64,000 bases of DNA, from the NCBI GenBank assembly GCA_964020975.1, contig OZ026625.1:9874742-9938741 (forward strand), in the 5' to 3' direction. The notes below the pieces were generated by a model. That model was not told the origin of the DNA. It did no database searches and saw only the letters and a list, made by a program, of their open reading frames with translations. This DNA comes from Hermodice carunculata. Taxonomy: Eukaryota > Annelida > Polychaeta > Eunicida > Amphinomidae. Below are positions 11,481 to 23,852 of the stretch, one piece after another. The first letter of the stretch is position 1. Each line of letters opens with the position of its first letter. The position numbers and the translations under genes are program-made.

Positions 11481-11990
11481 AAAAAAAACCAAGGTCCTAC
11501 AGGCCATAATAAATAAACTGAAAAATAAAAAGTCACCAGGCAAAAATGGCATTCATAGTGAAATGATTGAGTGTAGCAAAGACGTGTTATAACCAATACT
11601 TAGGCCTACTGGTATCTTTAATAAAATTCACACCACTGGCGACTTTCCAGATATTTGGCAAGACAACTCATTTACTCCCATCCATAAAAACAGAAGCAAA
11701 AATGACCCAAATAACTCCCCGGGTATCGCAGTCTCAAGTAACTCGTTGAAATTATTCTCTTTGATTTTAAACACGAGACTCTCTGAATTCTATGAGACAC
11801 ATAACTGCATTCCCGATATAATCAAATAGCTTTCCAGAAGTCGAGAACATCTGACCACATTCTTCCATTAAAAACCCTGGTTGACAAATATATCAACAGA
11901 CTCCCAAGACATAGGCCTAACTTGTTTTGACATAAAATACCATAATGATACATAAACACATAAAATTGTGTGCGACTCTTCCTGTTTCAG
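11480..11990 (+). mobile_element. LINE reverse-transcriptase fragment (non-LTR retrotransposon)
   Basis: Conceptual frames read NKLKNKKSPGKNGIHSEMIE, FNKIHTTGDFPDIWQDN, FTPIHKNRSKNDPNNSPGI and LFSLILNTRLSEFYETHN. This is the fingers/palm start of the reverse transcriptase in animal LINEs, where family members read SPGxDGI, GxFPxxWK, PIHKKGSKxDPxNYRGI and KLFSxILNxRL. The frame is interrupted by stops and shifts, and the catalytic YADD region was not found. It is therefore a dead 5'- and 3'-truncated piece. Confidence 0.75.
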
Positions 11991-12097
11991 AATTGCTTGT
12001 TGCATAACTGCTGGTGACGGAAAGGTTCAGATTACACAGTCTACCGGCCACATGTGGGATACATTCGGGTTGTCCGTTCAGACAGCAGTGTCCACCC

Positions 12098-12180
12098 GAA
12101 TCAGGAATCAGGAATCAGGAATCTTTTTATTCAAATCAGAATACATACATTGCATCAAGATACAGAAATAGTCAAATTAT
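12098..12180 (-). mobile_element. 3' end of a retroposon with (GATTCCT)n tail
   Basis: On the minus strand the sequence ends TTTGAATAAAAAGATTCC followed by tandem TGATTCC units. That is an AATAAA-like signal plus short tandem tail, as in CR1/L2-type LINEs and their SINEs. It is in the opposite orientation to the nearby reverse-transcriptase fragment, so it is a separate insertion. Confidence 0.6.
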
Positions 12181-12875
12181 ACATAAACATATTTGAGATA
12201 TATCACAATATACATATACTGATTTGGGAGACTTGTGTTAAGGTCATATAATGACCGCTATCACACAAGCCACCCACATTTTAATTTCTCTTAATTTATC
12301 TTTATGCAGATAATTTTCATTGAAAGTCTATATCAGCTGATGGAATATATATTATCATTTAAATTTTTGAAAGAACATGCTATTTGTGTGTTTAAATCAC
12401 TCCGCTTTAAAAAAATCACCTTACAGAATTACAAATGTAACAATTTGGTACATGACATTCGTTTTCATATATGTATTCGGATATTGGGATACATCCGCAT
12501 AAAATCCACCTACCCCGGCAGGATTGTTTCTCGAAGACAACATTCAAATTTTATTCGAATGTGGGAGAAAGGGTATGTTGTATTCCAATCGCTTTTTGAA
12601 ATATAAATATGTTTCAACCAACGCCTAGTGAAGGCGGTATAATTTTCAGTTCTGAACCAACCCAACAAAGTGCCCGCCGGCGGATCGGTCGTACCTTTTT
12701 TTTTTTTTTTTTCTTTTTTGTTTTTCTGACCAAGTCAGACGGGCCAGAATTTGGTTATTTCAATATCTGCAAAGGTGAATGTTTAATATTGGCATTCTTC
12801 TTAGCATCACACATCAGTTTTCGTTTACTTTGTAGGAAATTCTCCTCTTTGAGTCTGATTTCCTTATTTCTCATT

Positions 12876-13043
12876 ATGTATCGGTGTGAACCGAGACATT
12901 TGTTGTAGCATTTTACTTTATAAAAATTAGGCTAATACATGAAATTTAGATTATGTTGAACAATGGCAAAGTGCAGCATTTCAAACTGGTCTCATTTTGA
13001 AGGCACACTGAGTTTTGCAGTGAAGCAAATCTTCTTTTCTAGT
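12876..13043 (+). mobile_element. Internally deleted copy of the hairpin-head/CTAG-tail element
   Basis: A degenerate head hairpin (ATGTATCGGT...ACCGAGACAT, 12876-12899) is followed almost at once by tail text (AAAATTAGGCTAATACATGA, then CATTTCAAACTGGTCTCATT) and the end CTTTTCTAG at 13043. The approximately 130-bp core repeats are missing. Confidence 0.65.
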
Positions 13044-14212
13044 TCTTTCTTTCTTTCTTCCTTTTTCTTTCTTTCTTTGTGACCAAATTTGTGCGGAGTT
13101 TTTCTTGGACACTATTATTCCGAAAACCACCAAACTTGCAAGGGTGAATGACCTACCAGCGAAATTGTGCATATTCCCCGGAATAGTCTAACAATATGCA
13201 AATTTGGGACAATTCAAATTTTAAAACCTCCATATCTTCCAAACTTTTGCAGATAGACACAAAATTTCAATGTGCATGTATAGATTTGGCACACCTGCCA
13301 ATATAATGGACAGTAAATGAAAGTTTATAATTTTAAGTAATGCTGATGAGGAGCTTTGAAAAATTCAAAAGTTGATTATCTCCAAAACTATTATACATTG
13401 AGATGCCATTCCAACTTCAAATTGTAGGTTTGTGGCAAAGCTGCATTCAATTGACCATGACCAAAGGTTTTGAAATTTAAAATACGCAAATTAGGTGAAT
13501 ATGCAAAATTTAAATCTTGAAAAGCTTCAAATCTTATACCAGCAGAAGTGTCATTCCAACTCCAATTCATAGATTTGTGTCATAGCCACATCCAATGAAC
13601 CATGACCCAAAGTTATAAAATTTCAATTTATGCAAATTAGGTTAACATGCAAAAATTAAATCTTGAATATTCAACTTCAAAACTATGATAGATAGAGTTG
13701 TCTTTCCAACTTTAATTTGTAGGTTTGTGACATAGCCGCATCAAATGAGCCAAAATTGTAATTTATGCAAATTATGTGAACACACAAAATTTAAATCTTG
13801 AATAACTTCAAAATTATTATACATAAAGGTCCACTCCAACTGCAATTTGCAGGTTTGTGACATAGGTGCATCCAATGAACCATGAACCAAAGTTATAGAA
13901 TTTCAATTTATGCAAATTAGGTGAACACACAAATTGTAAATTTTGAACAGCTTCAAAACTATTATTCGATAATTAATTTTAATTCATGCTAATTAGGTGA
14001 ACACACAAAATTGAAATCTTGAATAGCTTTAAAACTATTATAGACAGTGATGTCATTAAAACTTCAGTTAATAAATTTGTGACATGACCACATCCAATGA
14101 ACCAAAGTTGTAGCATTTAATTTTATGCAATTTACACAGAAAATTCAGTTTATGGAGCAAGGGCAAAGTGTAGCATATTGTCAACACACACTTGTCTGTT
14201 TTTCCTGAAATT
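13044..14212 (+). mobile_element. Headless copy: CTTT run plus core tandem repeats
   Basis: Starts with TTCTTTC repeats, then GACCAAATTTGTGCGGAG, CACCAAACTTGC and several core units. Each unit has CTTCAAAACTATTAT, CATTCCAACTTCAATTTGTAG, GTGACATAGCCGCATCCAATG and TATGCAAATTAGG-like phrases, spaced about 125-135 bp. It begins exactly where the preceding copy's tail ends. Confidence 0.7.
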
Positions 14213-14958
14213 CTTTCTTTCTTTCTTCTTTACCAGCAAATTTGTCCGACACTTTTCTCGGACAATATTATACATAGAAACTCCAAACTTGGCATGGTTT
14301 GTTCCTCCATACAAGGAGTTTTGCCGTTTTATACAGAGGAATGACGATGTTTAAATTTATGTAAATAAGGGGCATTTAAAATTTTAAATCTTGAATATCT
14401 TCAAAAGTATAATAGAGATGTAGTTCCAACTTCTACTAGGGGGTTATTGACCAGTGCGCATCTTATTAATTTAAAACAAAAGTTGTAACAATTTAAATTA
14501 TGCTACTTAGCAGCATTGGAAATTTTAAAACGTGAATATCTTCAATAGATAGAGATGTTATTTTAACTTCTACTAGGGGGTTATTGACCACTGCGCATGT
14601 AATGAATCTAAAGCAAGGTTGTAGGAATTTAAATTATGCTAATTAGCAGTATTCAAAATTTTCAATCTTGAATATCTACAACTCTATTATAGATAGAGAG
14701 GTCATTCCAACTTCTACTTGGGGGTTGTTGACCATTGTGCACCTAATGAATTAAAAATAAAAGTTGTAGCAATTTAAAATTATGCTAAATAGCACCATTA
14801 AAAACTTTAAATCTTGAATAACTTCAAAGCTATAATAGATAGAGATGCCATTCCAACTTCTACTCCTGTATTATGGAATGGTACATTGCACATTGCCATG
14901 CCAATATGCTTTGAAGACACAAACACTGATTTGCTATGCAACAAATCATCTTTCCTAG
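14213..14958 (+). mobile_element. Variant copy of the hairpin-head family ending in CTAG
   Basis: A CTTT run is followed by AGCAAATTTGTCCGACA and ACTCCAAACTTGGCA (the same variant as the inverted 4.3-kb copy), then core units carrying CTTCTACTAGGGGGTTATTG about every 125 bp. It ends with a hairpin-like GATTTGCTATGCAACAAATC and CTTTCCTAG at 14958. Confidence 0.7.
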
Positions 14959-14960
14959 TT

Positions 14961-15330
14961 ATGTCTGGGTGCGAACCTGCGAACCCAGACATTTTTTTTT
15001 TTTTTTTTTTTTTTTGGTCTTTCTTCGTTCTTTATGACCAAATTTGTCTGGAGTTTTTCTCAGACACTATTATTCTCAAAACCACCAAACTTGCCATGGT
15101 GACTGACATACCATCGAAATTGTGCACATCGTTTGGAATAGTCATGTTTAAAATTATGCAAATTTGGGACAATTAAAATTTTATAAGCTCCATATCTTCC
15201 ATACTATTGTAGATAGACACAAAGTTCTAACTTATGCATGTAGGTTTGAGACATCTGTCAATGGACAGTGAACAAAAGTTCTAGAAGTGCAAATAAATGT
15301 GGCAAGTTTGAAGCTTTTTTGCCATGTTAA
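14961..15330 (+). mobile_element. 3'-truncated copy of the hairpin-head family
   Basis: Full head hairpin ATGTCTGGGT...ACCCAGACAT at 14961-14992, then a T-rich run, GACCAAATTTGTCTGGAG, CACCAAACTTGCCATGGTG and the first core text. The match fades near 15330 and no tail is present. The head abuts the CTAG end of the previous copy with two bases between them. Confidence 0.75.
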
Positions 15331-15950
15331 TTGTCTGAATATATGCTTGTGGAAGGGGGAAAAGGGGGCACATTGTGTTGAATATAAAATGATTTGTTAC
15401 ATTGACACAAAATAATTTACACTGTAATCATGAATTGTATATGATGTCAAGTCAGATTCACATGTTGAAGTATTTAATGGAACAACCATCACTCAATACT
15501 TTTTGCCTAAAAAAGCTCATAATCACCATGCAAACCCTGTTAAGGGAATCCCATGTTTGGGTCCAGTGTGGCTACAAAAGTTCTGCTCACTGCTCATTGG
15601 CTGAAGGTTAGGTTTTAGACAGGGTCCAATGAATATGCAAGCCTGCCTTTTAACTGAGCCCCATGAGGTCTGCCTTATCACTGGACATGCATGTTTGCCC
15701 AGCTGTGTGTGTGTAGGAAAATGGGAGGCAGGTTGGTCACAGCATTTTCCTGCTTGGATAACTGTGAGGCCATTTTTGTATGTGGCTGGTGGCCCAGGGT
15801 CCCTGTCCAATTGTCAAGGACCCTGGGTCTGCTAAACAGGCATCACCTTGAACAGGAACCTACATGTGATAAATTATTCTGCTATAAAAATTTGAAAAAA
15901 GTGATGACTGGGCTCTCTCTCTCCCTCTTCCATATCCCTCCTCCCTCTTT
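15331..15950. other. No gene recognised
   Basis: Sequence between two copies of the repeat cluster. No domain-bearing frame. About 15.55-15.84 kb is somewhat GC-richer. Confidence 0.3.
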
Positions 15951-16007
15951 ATGTCTGGGTGCCAACCCAGACATACTGTTCTTTCTTTCTTTCTTTCTTT
16001 TTTTGTT

Positions 16008-16071
<64 letters not shown>

Positions 16072-17013
16072 TCCTCCTTCCATTCTCATTCATTCTCTTT
16101 CTCTCATTCTTTCTTTCTTTCCACTACATAATATACATACACTTTTCTCAGACATCGTGCAAGCTACAATGTTAAAACTTGGCAGGGTAACAGAGCTAGT
16201 AAGGAAGTTGACTACCTAACTTTAGACACAAAATTTTAATGGGCAAATATAGGTCTGTGAAACCTGCCAATATAATGGACAGTATATGAAAGTTGTAGAA
16301 TTTCACATGATGCTAATAAGGGGCATTCAAAACTTCAAAAGTTGGAATATTTCTAAAACTATTATAGCTAGAGATGCCACTCCAACTTCAATTTGTAGGT
16401 TTGTGGCAAAGAAGCATCCAATGTACTATGGACCAAAGCTATAGGATTTTAACTTATGCAAAAATTAGGTGAATATGCAAAATTTAAATCTTGAATAGCT
16501 TCAAAACTATTACAGATAGAGGTGTGATTCCAACTTCAATTTGTGGGTTTGTGACATAGCTGCATCCACTGAACCATGATCCAAAATTGTACAATTTTAA
16601 TTTATGCAAATAAGATGAATACAAGAAATTTAAATCTTTGAATAACTTCAAAACTATTTTACATAGAGGTGCCATTCCAACTTATATTCATAGGTATGTG
16701 ACATAACCGCATCCAATGAACCATACACCAAAGTTGCAGCCTTTTAATTTATGCAAATTAGGCAATGCACGAAATTAAAGTCTTGAATCACTTCAAAACT
16801 ATTGCAGATAGTAGTGTCATTCAAACTACATAAAAGTTTGTGACATGGCCACATCCACTAAACCAAGGATCAAAGTTGCAGCTTTCTAATTTATGGAAAT
16901 TAGCATAATACACAAAATATAGTTTATGTTGAACAATGGCAAAGTGTTGCATTTCAAACTGTTCTCATTTCGAAAGCACCCAGATTTGCTGTCAAGCAAA
17001 TCTTCTTTTCTAG
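15951..17013 (+). mobile_element. Most complete copy of the hairpin-head/CTAG-tail element, about 1.06 kb
   Basis: Order: perfect hairpin ATGTCTGGGT-GCCA-ACCCAGACAT (15951-15974), (CTTT)n to about 16073, five to six core units of about 125-135 bp, then CATTTCAAACTGTTCTCATT, hairpin AGATTTGC...GCAAATCT and terminal CTAG (17010-17013) followed by T. A 3' hairpin a few bases before CTRR with T downstream is the textbook Helitron 3' end. A short tandem core plus microsatellite is the layout of molluscan pearl elements and Helentron-derived HINEs. There is no open frame, so the element is non-autonomous. Helitron affiliation is inferred. Confidence 0.7.
15977..16073. repeat. (CTTT)n microsatellite
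   Basis: Near-perfect TTTC run of about 95 bp directly after the head hairpin. Other copies carry shorter versions of it at the same place. Confidence 0.95.
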
Positions 17014-17272
17014 TTTTGACCTATTTTTCAAGTTATCCGAGCACTTAAGCCAAGGACACTATGCTGAGATAGAATGTGGCTGGCGATACCAAATGTACCT
17101 CAAATGTGCATCATGTGGGAGTTAAATGATGCATTATATGAATGACCTCAACCTACTTTCTCAAGGTCATGGATTGAATGCATTTCAGGAAATTAATAGT
17201 AATGGTCATCTGATTTAGGCCCATGGGCCTCTTGCTTTCAAATATTGTGAGGACCACTGTGTACTCCTATTT

Positions 17273-17640
17273 ATGTCTGGGTGCCAACCCAGACATTTTG
17301 TTTTTCCAAGAGTTCTTTTTTTCTTTCCTTCTTTCTTCTTTACGACCATATTTGTCAGGAGTTTTTCTTGGACATTTTTTTCCGAAAACCACCAAACTTG
17401 CCATTATGACTGACCCACCAGTGAAATTAGGCACCTGACTTGGAATAGTCATGATGTTGAAAATTATGCAAATTATGGGCCATTAAAATTTTAAAAGCTT
17501 TATATCTTCAAAAATAGTATAGATAGACACAAAGTTCTTACTTACGCATATAGGTTTAAGACATCTGGCAAATCAAATAGCATGTAAACAAAAGTCAGGG
17601 AATTTTAACACATGCTAAATTCAGTGAATTTCCCAACAAT
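17273..17640 (+). mobile_element. 3'-truncated copy of the hairpin-head family
   Basis: Perfect head hairpin (17273-17296), T/C-rich run, GACCATATTTGTCAGGAG, CACCAAACTTGCCATTATG and the start of the core. Similarity is lost near 17640. Confidence 0.7.
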
Positions 17641-18570
17641 CCACATTTTGACTAGGGCTTCTGCTGTACTGCATGTTATAAGCCTCCATGGTGCTAGGCA
17701 ACCATTTTGTATTCATGATACTTGAACATGTCTCATTGGGCAGCCTTCTAGCCATGCCTGCTAGGTGTATGTTTTGAAAGGTTTGGGTCTTATGGCGAGG
17801 TTCTAAATAAAATACAGAGAATCTCTTTCTGTTCATGCAAGAAACATATCTGCTCCATGTTCACACTAATGCTGGACAGAGCTGTAAGTACACCATGGCT
17901 GAGACTGATCAGTGTCCTAGCTGGTCTGTTTTTGCCTGAGGCTAGGAGTCTGCTGGGCTTATCAGTCCCAAGGCATCAGAGAGACTGGACTTGAGGCAGA
18001 ACAAGCCAGGAGGTACCCTCTGTTAAAACTAGACTACCACTACATACAGAGCTGAGTTTGCTGGACCCATCAACGTCTCCAACTTACAGTGCTCATTGAC
18101 TGTTTTCACAACTTGGTGAATTTTGAAAAAGTATGTGGATTTGTGTTACCTCACTGGACACTTTCATGTCTTTGTTTTCTTGTAACCAGCGAGATGAAGC
18201 CTGTTCTTCATAGCCAATACGGAGTCAGTATAGTGCAGGTCTCAGTTCAAGGTACATCCACATGTAGTTTTGTTACAGCATCTGTTAAAATTTATGTAGT
18301 AAAGGAACAAAGACAGTTTTGTATTGCATGTATACACATCCCTCTGAATAATAATATGTGTACACTGTACATGCACATATACTCATCAATACTGCCCAGA
18401 AGGGCTGTCTCAGGAGTGGGCACTTTTCTCTGATCACGAGGGTGCCCACTGTAGAGGTCTCACTGTCAAGTGGTACCTGCAATTTAAGACCACCCCTAAT
18501 GCCAGATAAAAGTGGTCACATAGGACAGGTGGTCCTTTTTTATCTCAGATAAATTAACAAAGAAATAAAA
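17641..18570. other. No gene recognised
   Basis: Lies between two copies of the repeat cluster. No supported exon or terminal repeat was found. Confidence 0.3.
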
Positions 18571-19417
18571 GGCCAATTTATTTTTTTCTTTTCTTTTCTT
18601 TTTCTTTCTGACCAAATTGGTCCAGAGTTTTTTTTCAGACACTATTTTTCCAAAACCCATCAAACTTCCCATGGTGACTGACATACCCAGCGGAATTGTG
18701 CATCTCATTTGGAATAGTCATGATGTTTAAAATTATGCAAATTATAGAGGCAACAAAAATTTTAAAAGCGCCATATCTTCCAAACTGTTGCAGATGGACT
18801 CAAAATTTAAATGTGCATATATACTTTTGTGACACTTGCCACTATAATGGACAGTATAGTTGCAGAATTCCAAATTATGCTAATTAGGGGCATTGAAAAA
18901 TCTAAAAGTTTAATATCTCCAAAACTATTGACATAGAGATGCCATCCCAACTTCAATTTATGGCTTTGTGGCAAAGTCGTATCCAATGAACCATGAACCA
19001 AAGTTGTAGGATTTTAATTTATGCAAATTAGGTGAATATGCAAAATGTAAATCTTAGTATTATAGAGGTGCCACTAACTTCAATTTATGGGTTTGTGGCA
19101 CAGCCCCATCCAATGAACAATAAACCAGAGTTCTTCTAGGCTTATAATTCATGCAAATTAGGCAAATACACAAAATTAAAATGTTGAATAGCTTCAGAAC
19201 TATTGTAGATAGTAGATTCATTCAAACTTCATTTTATAAGTTTCAGACATGGCCACATCCCCTAAACCAAGAACCAAAGCTGAGCATTTTAATTTATAAA
19301 AATTAGGCTAATACATGAAATTTAGATTATGTTGAACAATGACAAAGTGCAGCATTTCAAACTGGTCTCATCTTGAAGGCACTCAGACAGATTTGCTGTG
19401 AAGCAAATCTTATCTAG
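18571..19417 (+). mobile_element. Headless copy of the family with intact CTAG tail
   Basis: Starts at a TTTTC-rich run, then GACCAAATTGGTCCAGAG, CCATCAAACTTCCCATGGTG and about five core units. The end is CATTTCAAACTGGTCTCATC, hairpin AGATTTGCTGTGAAGCAAATCT and CTAG (19414-19417) followed by T. Confidence 0.7.
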
Positions 19418-19898
19418 TTTTTTATCTGGCCTTGTATTATTTTCCACCCACCCACCCTCGTCACCAGGTTCATCATACACTTTATAATTATATGGCACAA
19501 AAGTAGCAGTTAGTCTGTTGTTGTAGCAAATATAGCACTCAATTAAATCACCTATCACCCGAATCCACCCAACCCAGATAGCAAAACAGGACCTGAGGCC
19601 ACCGGTTATCTATCTACATTGTATTCACATTCCATATCTCTGAAGGACTAAGTTATAATCACAACTGTACATACTTACAAGAATGGCTTTGACCTAAGTT
19701 TGGTCACAGTGCAAGTTCAGTCAATCTGAATAAGGACTTATCCTGTGGAGGGAGGGAAATATTCACATGAAATGGATCTCATGGACTCCGGTGGGCTGCA
19801 ATATTATATCTGTGAAATGACAAACGTGTTTCTTGTGTAGTAAAATGGTAATGCATGGGCGTACTATGAATGTAATTATCATGTTTCAAAAGTTAATG

Positions 19899-20143
19899 TT
19901 AACCCTTAAAGCGCTGATTTAAGACTGAGTCAACAGCTTTCCTTGGGACACTTTACGTGCATTACGCATAAAGTGTCCCGAGGAAAGCTGTTGACCAAGA
20001 CTACTCTTTGCTTTAGACCAGGCTTGCAGGTATTTGAATGAAAGGTATCTTCAAGAGGAATTTGAATCTTTTAACCATTACATGCATATATTTAATGGTA
20101 ATGAGAAAACAACTATAGCAGTGATTAGCACTTTAAGGGTTAA
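19899..20143. mobile_element. piggyBac-type MITE with TTAA target duplications
   Basis: TTAA (19899-19902) precedes CCCTTAAAGCGCTGATT, and the right end AGCACTTTAAGGG is followed by TTAA (20140-20143). The 17-bp inverted termini agree at about 15 positions. A CCC...GGG boundary plus TTAA on both sides is the signature of piggyBac insertion. The 237-bp interior has no coding capacity and contains a long palindrome at 19929-19995. Confidence 0.85.
19929..19995. repeat. Palindrome inside the piggyBac-type MITE
   Basis: Arms of about 30 bp (GTCAACAGCTTTCCTTGGGA and its near-perfect complement) surround a 7-base centre. Part of the same text (AAAGCTGTTGACTCAGTC) recurs at 44.22 kb. Confidence 0.85.
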
Positions 20144-20169
20144 TACTTTGGCATTTTTACCGTTACATT

Positions 20170-20362
20170 TTAACAAACATGGTACACCATTTAAATTTCA
20201 TTGTGTGATAAAAATGGTGAAAAAGGCAAAATAGATATGTGCACATTTGGTAGCAAGCCACCCAAGGTACACTCTCACCAAGTCTGAAGTGAATCTGGCA
20301 CTTTGGGTAAAACATTCCATCCTATAAGCTAAGCTGACTGAAAAGTCAGCTGAACTAAAAGT
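20170..20362 (+). mobile_element. Fragment of a hairpin-ended repeat (AAGCT...AGCT tail)
   Basis: GCCACCCAAGGTACACTCTC and AGTCTGAAGTGAATCTGGCA match the interior of the 33.7-34.8 kb element. It ends in hairpin TAAGCTAAGCTGACTG...AGTCAGCTGAACT and an A-run. Confidence 0.6.
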
Positions 20363-21234
20363 GACTTTCAAGTGTATTTGCCACATCTAGCACAGCTACT
20401 CTGGAAAACAATATACAATACACTACATGGATTTTGTGGCAAATTCAAATTTTATGAGGTTTGTAGGTAAAATTGAAGGGCTTTTTTGCTATAACATTTT
20501 AAAACAAGCTTTAAAGTGATCATTTTTTATTTGTACAGCAAATATAATGATGTGCCATGCATGCACCGTAAGTTTGGCTTTCACTTCCAGGGTTGCCTGA
20601 ATAATTTTGAAATCTGCAATGTAAAGGATCACTTCAAAGCTACATTTATTCACAAGAGTAAACATGTTCTTTGTTTTTCCTTTAAAACTCTTCATTGATA
20701 TTTCACCATTTTTAGGGGAAATCTTATAAATCAGAAGCACACACATGCCCAAAATATCTGTTATGACAGTGGAATTACAGTACAATGAAGCGTAGATACA
20801 GTTGCCCCCCCCCCCCCACACACACACACACTTGTAGACAAGTTTGCATGGGAAAACACCTGGTTTGAGAGACCACTTTATTACAACCCTGTTAGTGGTT
20901 CTGAAAAGAAGGAACTCTTTAATTCTAGTTGCAGCATGTCTCATCATTAACGCTGCCACTTAAAAGCAACATACAATATGGCAGTTTTAAACCCATGTCC
21001 TCTTTTAAAGGGAATATGCAACATTCTGCAAACCTCGTTTAAGTTTCATATCAATAAAAAAACACAATGCTGCCACATGTATAACATAATTAACTGTTTC
21101 AGTGCTGATTACAACAAAGTTACACTCATCCAAATCATTATACTGATCCGGGGTTCACATTTGCCACAGAATTTCTTTTATCAAAGACCTAGCACGTCTC
21201 CACAGATATAAACAGTGATCCAGATCAACAGCTC

Positions 21235-21900
21235 CCCCTGGTGCACTTTGGTCACACTGCACCCAAAGTAATCTGAAGAAAGTTGTTGACCAGCTGTATT
21301 CAAAGTGTTGCGGTACAACTTATCAGCACAAAAATACCAAGGGACAAACGAACTACAGCACAAAACGTAAAGCAGTTAACGATGTCATTTTGGGCACACT
21401 GCATTCAAATTTTTCCAAGGAAAGCACCTGACTTGCTTCAAAACCTAGCACTGATACAGTTAAATGACGTCTAGGTCCATAAGGTTATCTACCAGCTATT
21501 TGCCGGACTGCATCAGTATTATCAAAGTGTTCTTCGGGATCTATATTGTAATCGGTGGTTGTCGGTTCTTCCCAAGAGGGCTAGCTGTATTCAAAACATA
21601 CAGGTACAATTTATGGTCACAAAAATACCGAGGGACAATAGAAATAAAACACAAAATGTTGACGAAACCATTTTGGGCACGTTGCATTCAATGTATGCTG
21701 AGGTCCGGCTGTTGATGCGATCCAAAATCTAGGGTCTATTTTGTAATGATTGGTTGTCAGTTCTTACCTACTGAGGACACAGTCTTCGACAAGCTGTATT
21801 CAAATTAAATTTTCAGCTACAGTTCAGTGCCACAAAAAATTCCAAAGACAACGGAAATAAAACACAGAATGTAGTTGAAGATGTCATTTCTTCAGAAAAA
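21235..21900 (+). repeat. Three degenerate direct repeats of roughly 200-300 bp
   Basis: The phrase order AGCTGTATTCAAA, then CACAAAAATACCAAGGGACAA, then GATGTCATTTTGGGCACACTG recurs three times with variation (about 21.29, 21.59 and 21.79 kb). Confidence 0.55.
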
Positions 21901-22179
21901 TTCTGTCTGTTGATTTTGCAGTGTGGGGCACACAATTTTCTTTAATTATCAAATATCACTTTTCTTTTTTTTTTTTTCTTTAGGTCATGTACATTTTTCT
22001 CCTGGAAGAGTAGCATCTCCAGTTGTACTACTCTGTAATCTGCCAGGTGGGTTATGACCTGTGGTATTTATTTGTTGCAGGAGTTGTTGGTCCTCCAAGG
22101 CCCTACGAGCCTGTGTACACTTATTGGAGAACGCTTTCCTTAGTTGATGCTGGGTCCAGGATCTCCAGCCCGGCTGGCT

Positions 22180-23000
22180 GGCAATGCTCAGTACATAGCC
22201 TGCAAAACAGATAGATACATTGTATTGAAATACCTAAATACTATCACATACACGGTATGCAAAAACAGTAAGATACACTTTATACAAATACCTAAATACT
22301 ATTACATACACAGCCTCCAAAAAATAGATAAGATATATAGTATACAAATACCTTAGAAATATTATCATATACACAGCCTGAAAAAAAGATATATGATACA
22401 TTGTATACAAATACCTAAATACTGTCACAGACGCAGCCTGCAAAAAAGATACATACATTGTACATGTATACAAATACCCAAATACTATCACATGCACAGC
22501 CTATGAAAGAGACAAGTATTGTCACATACATAGCCTGCAAAATAGATATGATATATTGTATACAACTACATTGTACCTAAATACTCTCACAGACACAGCC
22601 TCCAAAATAGATACATGCATTATATACAAAAATACCTAAATACTATCATATGCACAGCCTATAAAATAGATAGATACATTGTATGGAAATACCAAAATAG
22701 TACTACACACACAGCCTGGAAAGTAGATAGATACACTGTACAGAAATACATAAATACTATCACATGCACAGCCTGCAAACTAGACAGATGCATTGTTTTG
22801 AGATACCAAAACACAATCACAGACACAGCCTACAAAAGACACGGATAAATTATCAATACAATGTATGGACCTCCCTAACATACACAGCCTACAAAATACA
22901 AGGGATATAATGTATTGAAATACCTAAACACTATCATATACACAACTTTCAAAATACATGGATAAATTGTGCACTGTATTGGAATACCTACATACTACCA
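22180..23000 (+). repeat. Tandem array, about 12 units of 55-70 bp
   Basis: Each unit carries CACAGCCTGCAAAATAGATA, ACATTGTATACAAATACCTA and AATACTATCACATACA with frequent small indels. Confidence 0.85.
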
Positions 23001-23350
23001 CCAATACATTACATTGGGGTTCTCAGTCCTTCCTCCCTTTTTTATTTAATTACAAATTCACCATATTGAAACATTCTTTCCACCCCACCCCTCTATATTG
23101 AGTTCAGTTTTTATTGTTGCAGTCTGTGATACATCACTTCAGTACAATAGGTTTAATGTACACCAAAGTTACATCAGTTGACAAAAAAAAAATCAGGATC
23201 TGGTTATCTTCTGTATATATCTATGTTTTTTTAATTTCAGTGTAAACAAAATGAAAATACTCTAATCTTTTTCAAACATGTTAAAATGACATTTTAATGC
23301 CTACATGTATTAAAAAATATCATATAAATGATATAAAAGGGAACCAGTTT

Positions 23351-23462
<112 letters not shown>

Positions 23463-23618
23463 AAATGTTCTTGAAGTTGTGTAACTGTATTCTGTTGGTA
23501 TGGCCAAAGCATATTTATGTACATGTACAGGAACCCATGATGTGTCCTGGGTATATATGACATGTTGGGTCCTGGGTATCTATGACGCATTGTGTCCTAA
23601 TGGTCATAAAAATTGAAA

Positions 23619-23770
<152 letters not shown>

Positions 23771-23852
23771 ATTCATAAATATGCTTTGGTCATGCCTACA
23801 GAATACAAATACACAACTTGAGAACATTTTTTGTCCATTTCACTATCAAATA

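Noticed and set aside
22180-23000. CRISPR-like array (regular short repeats)
   Set aside because: Units vary by indels and have no conserved repeat/unique spacer alternation; the host is eukaryotic.
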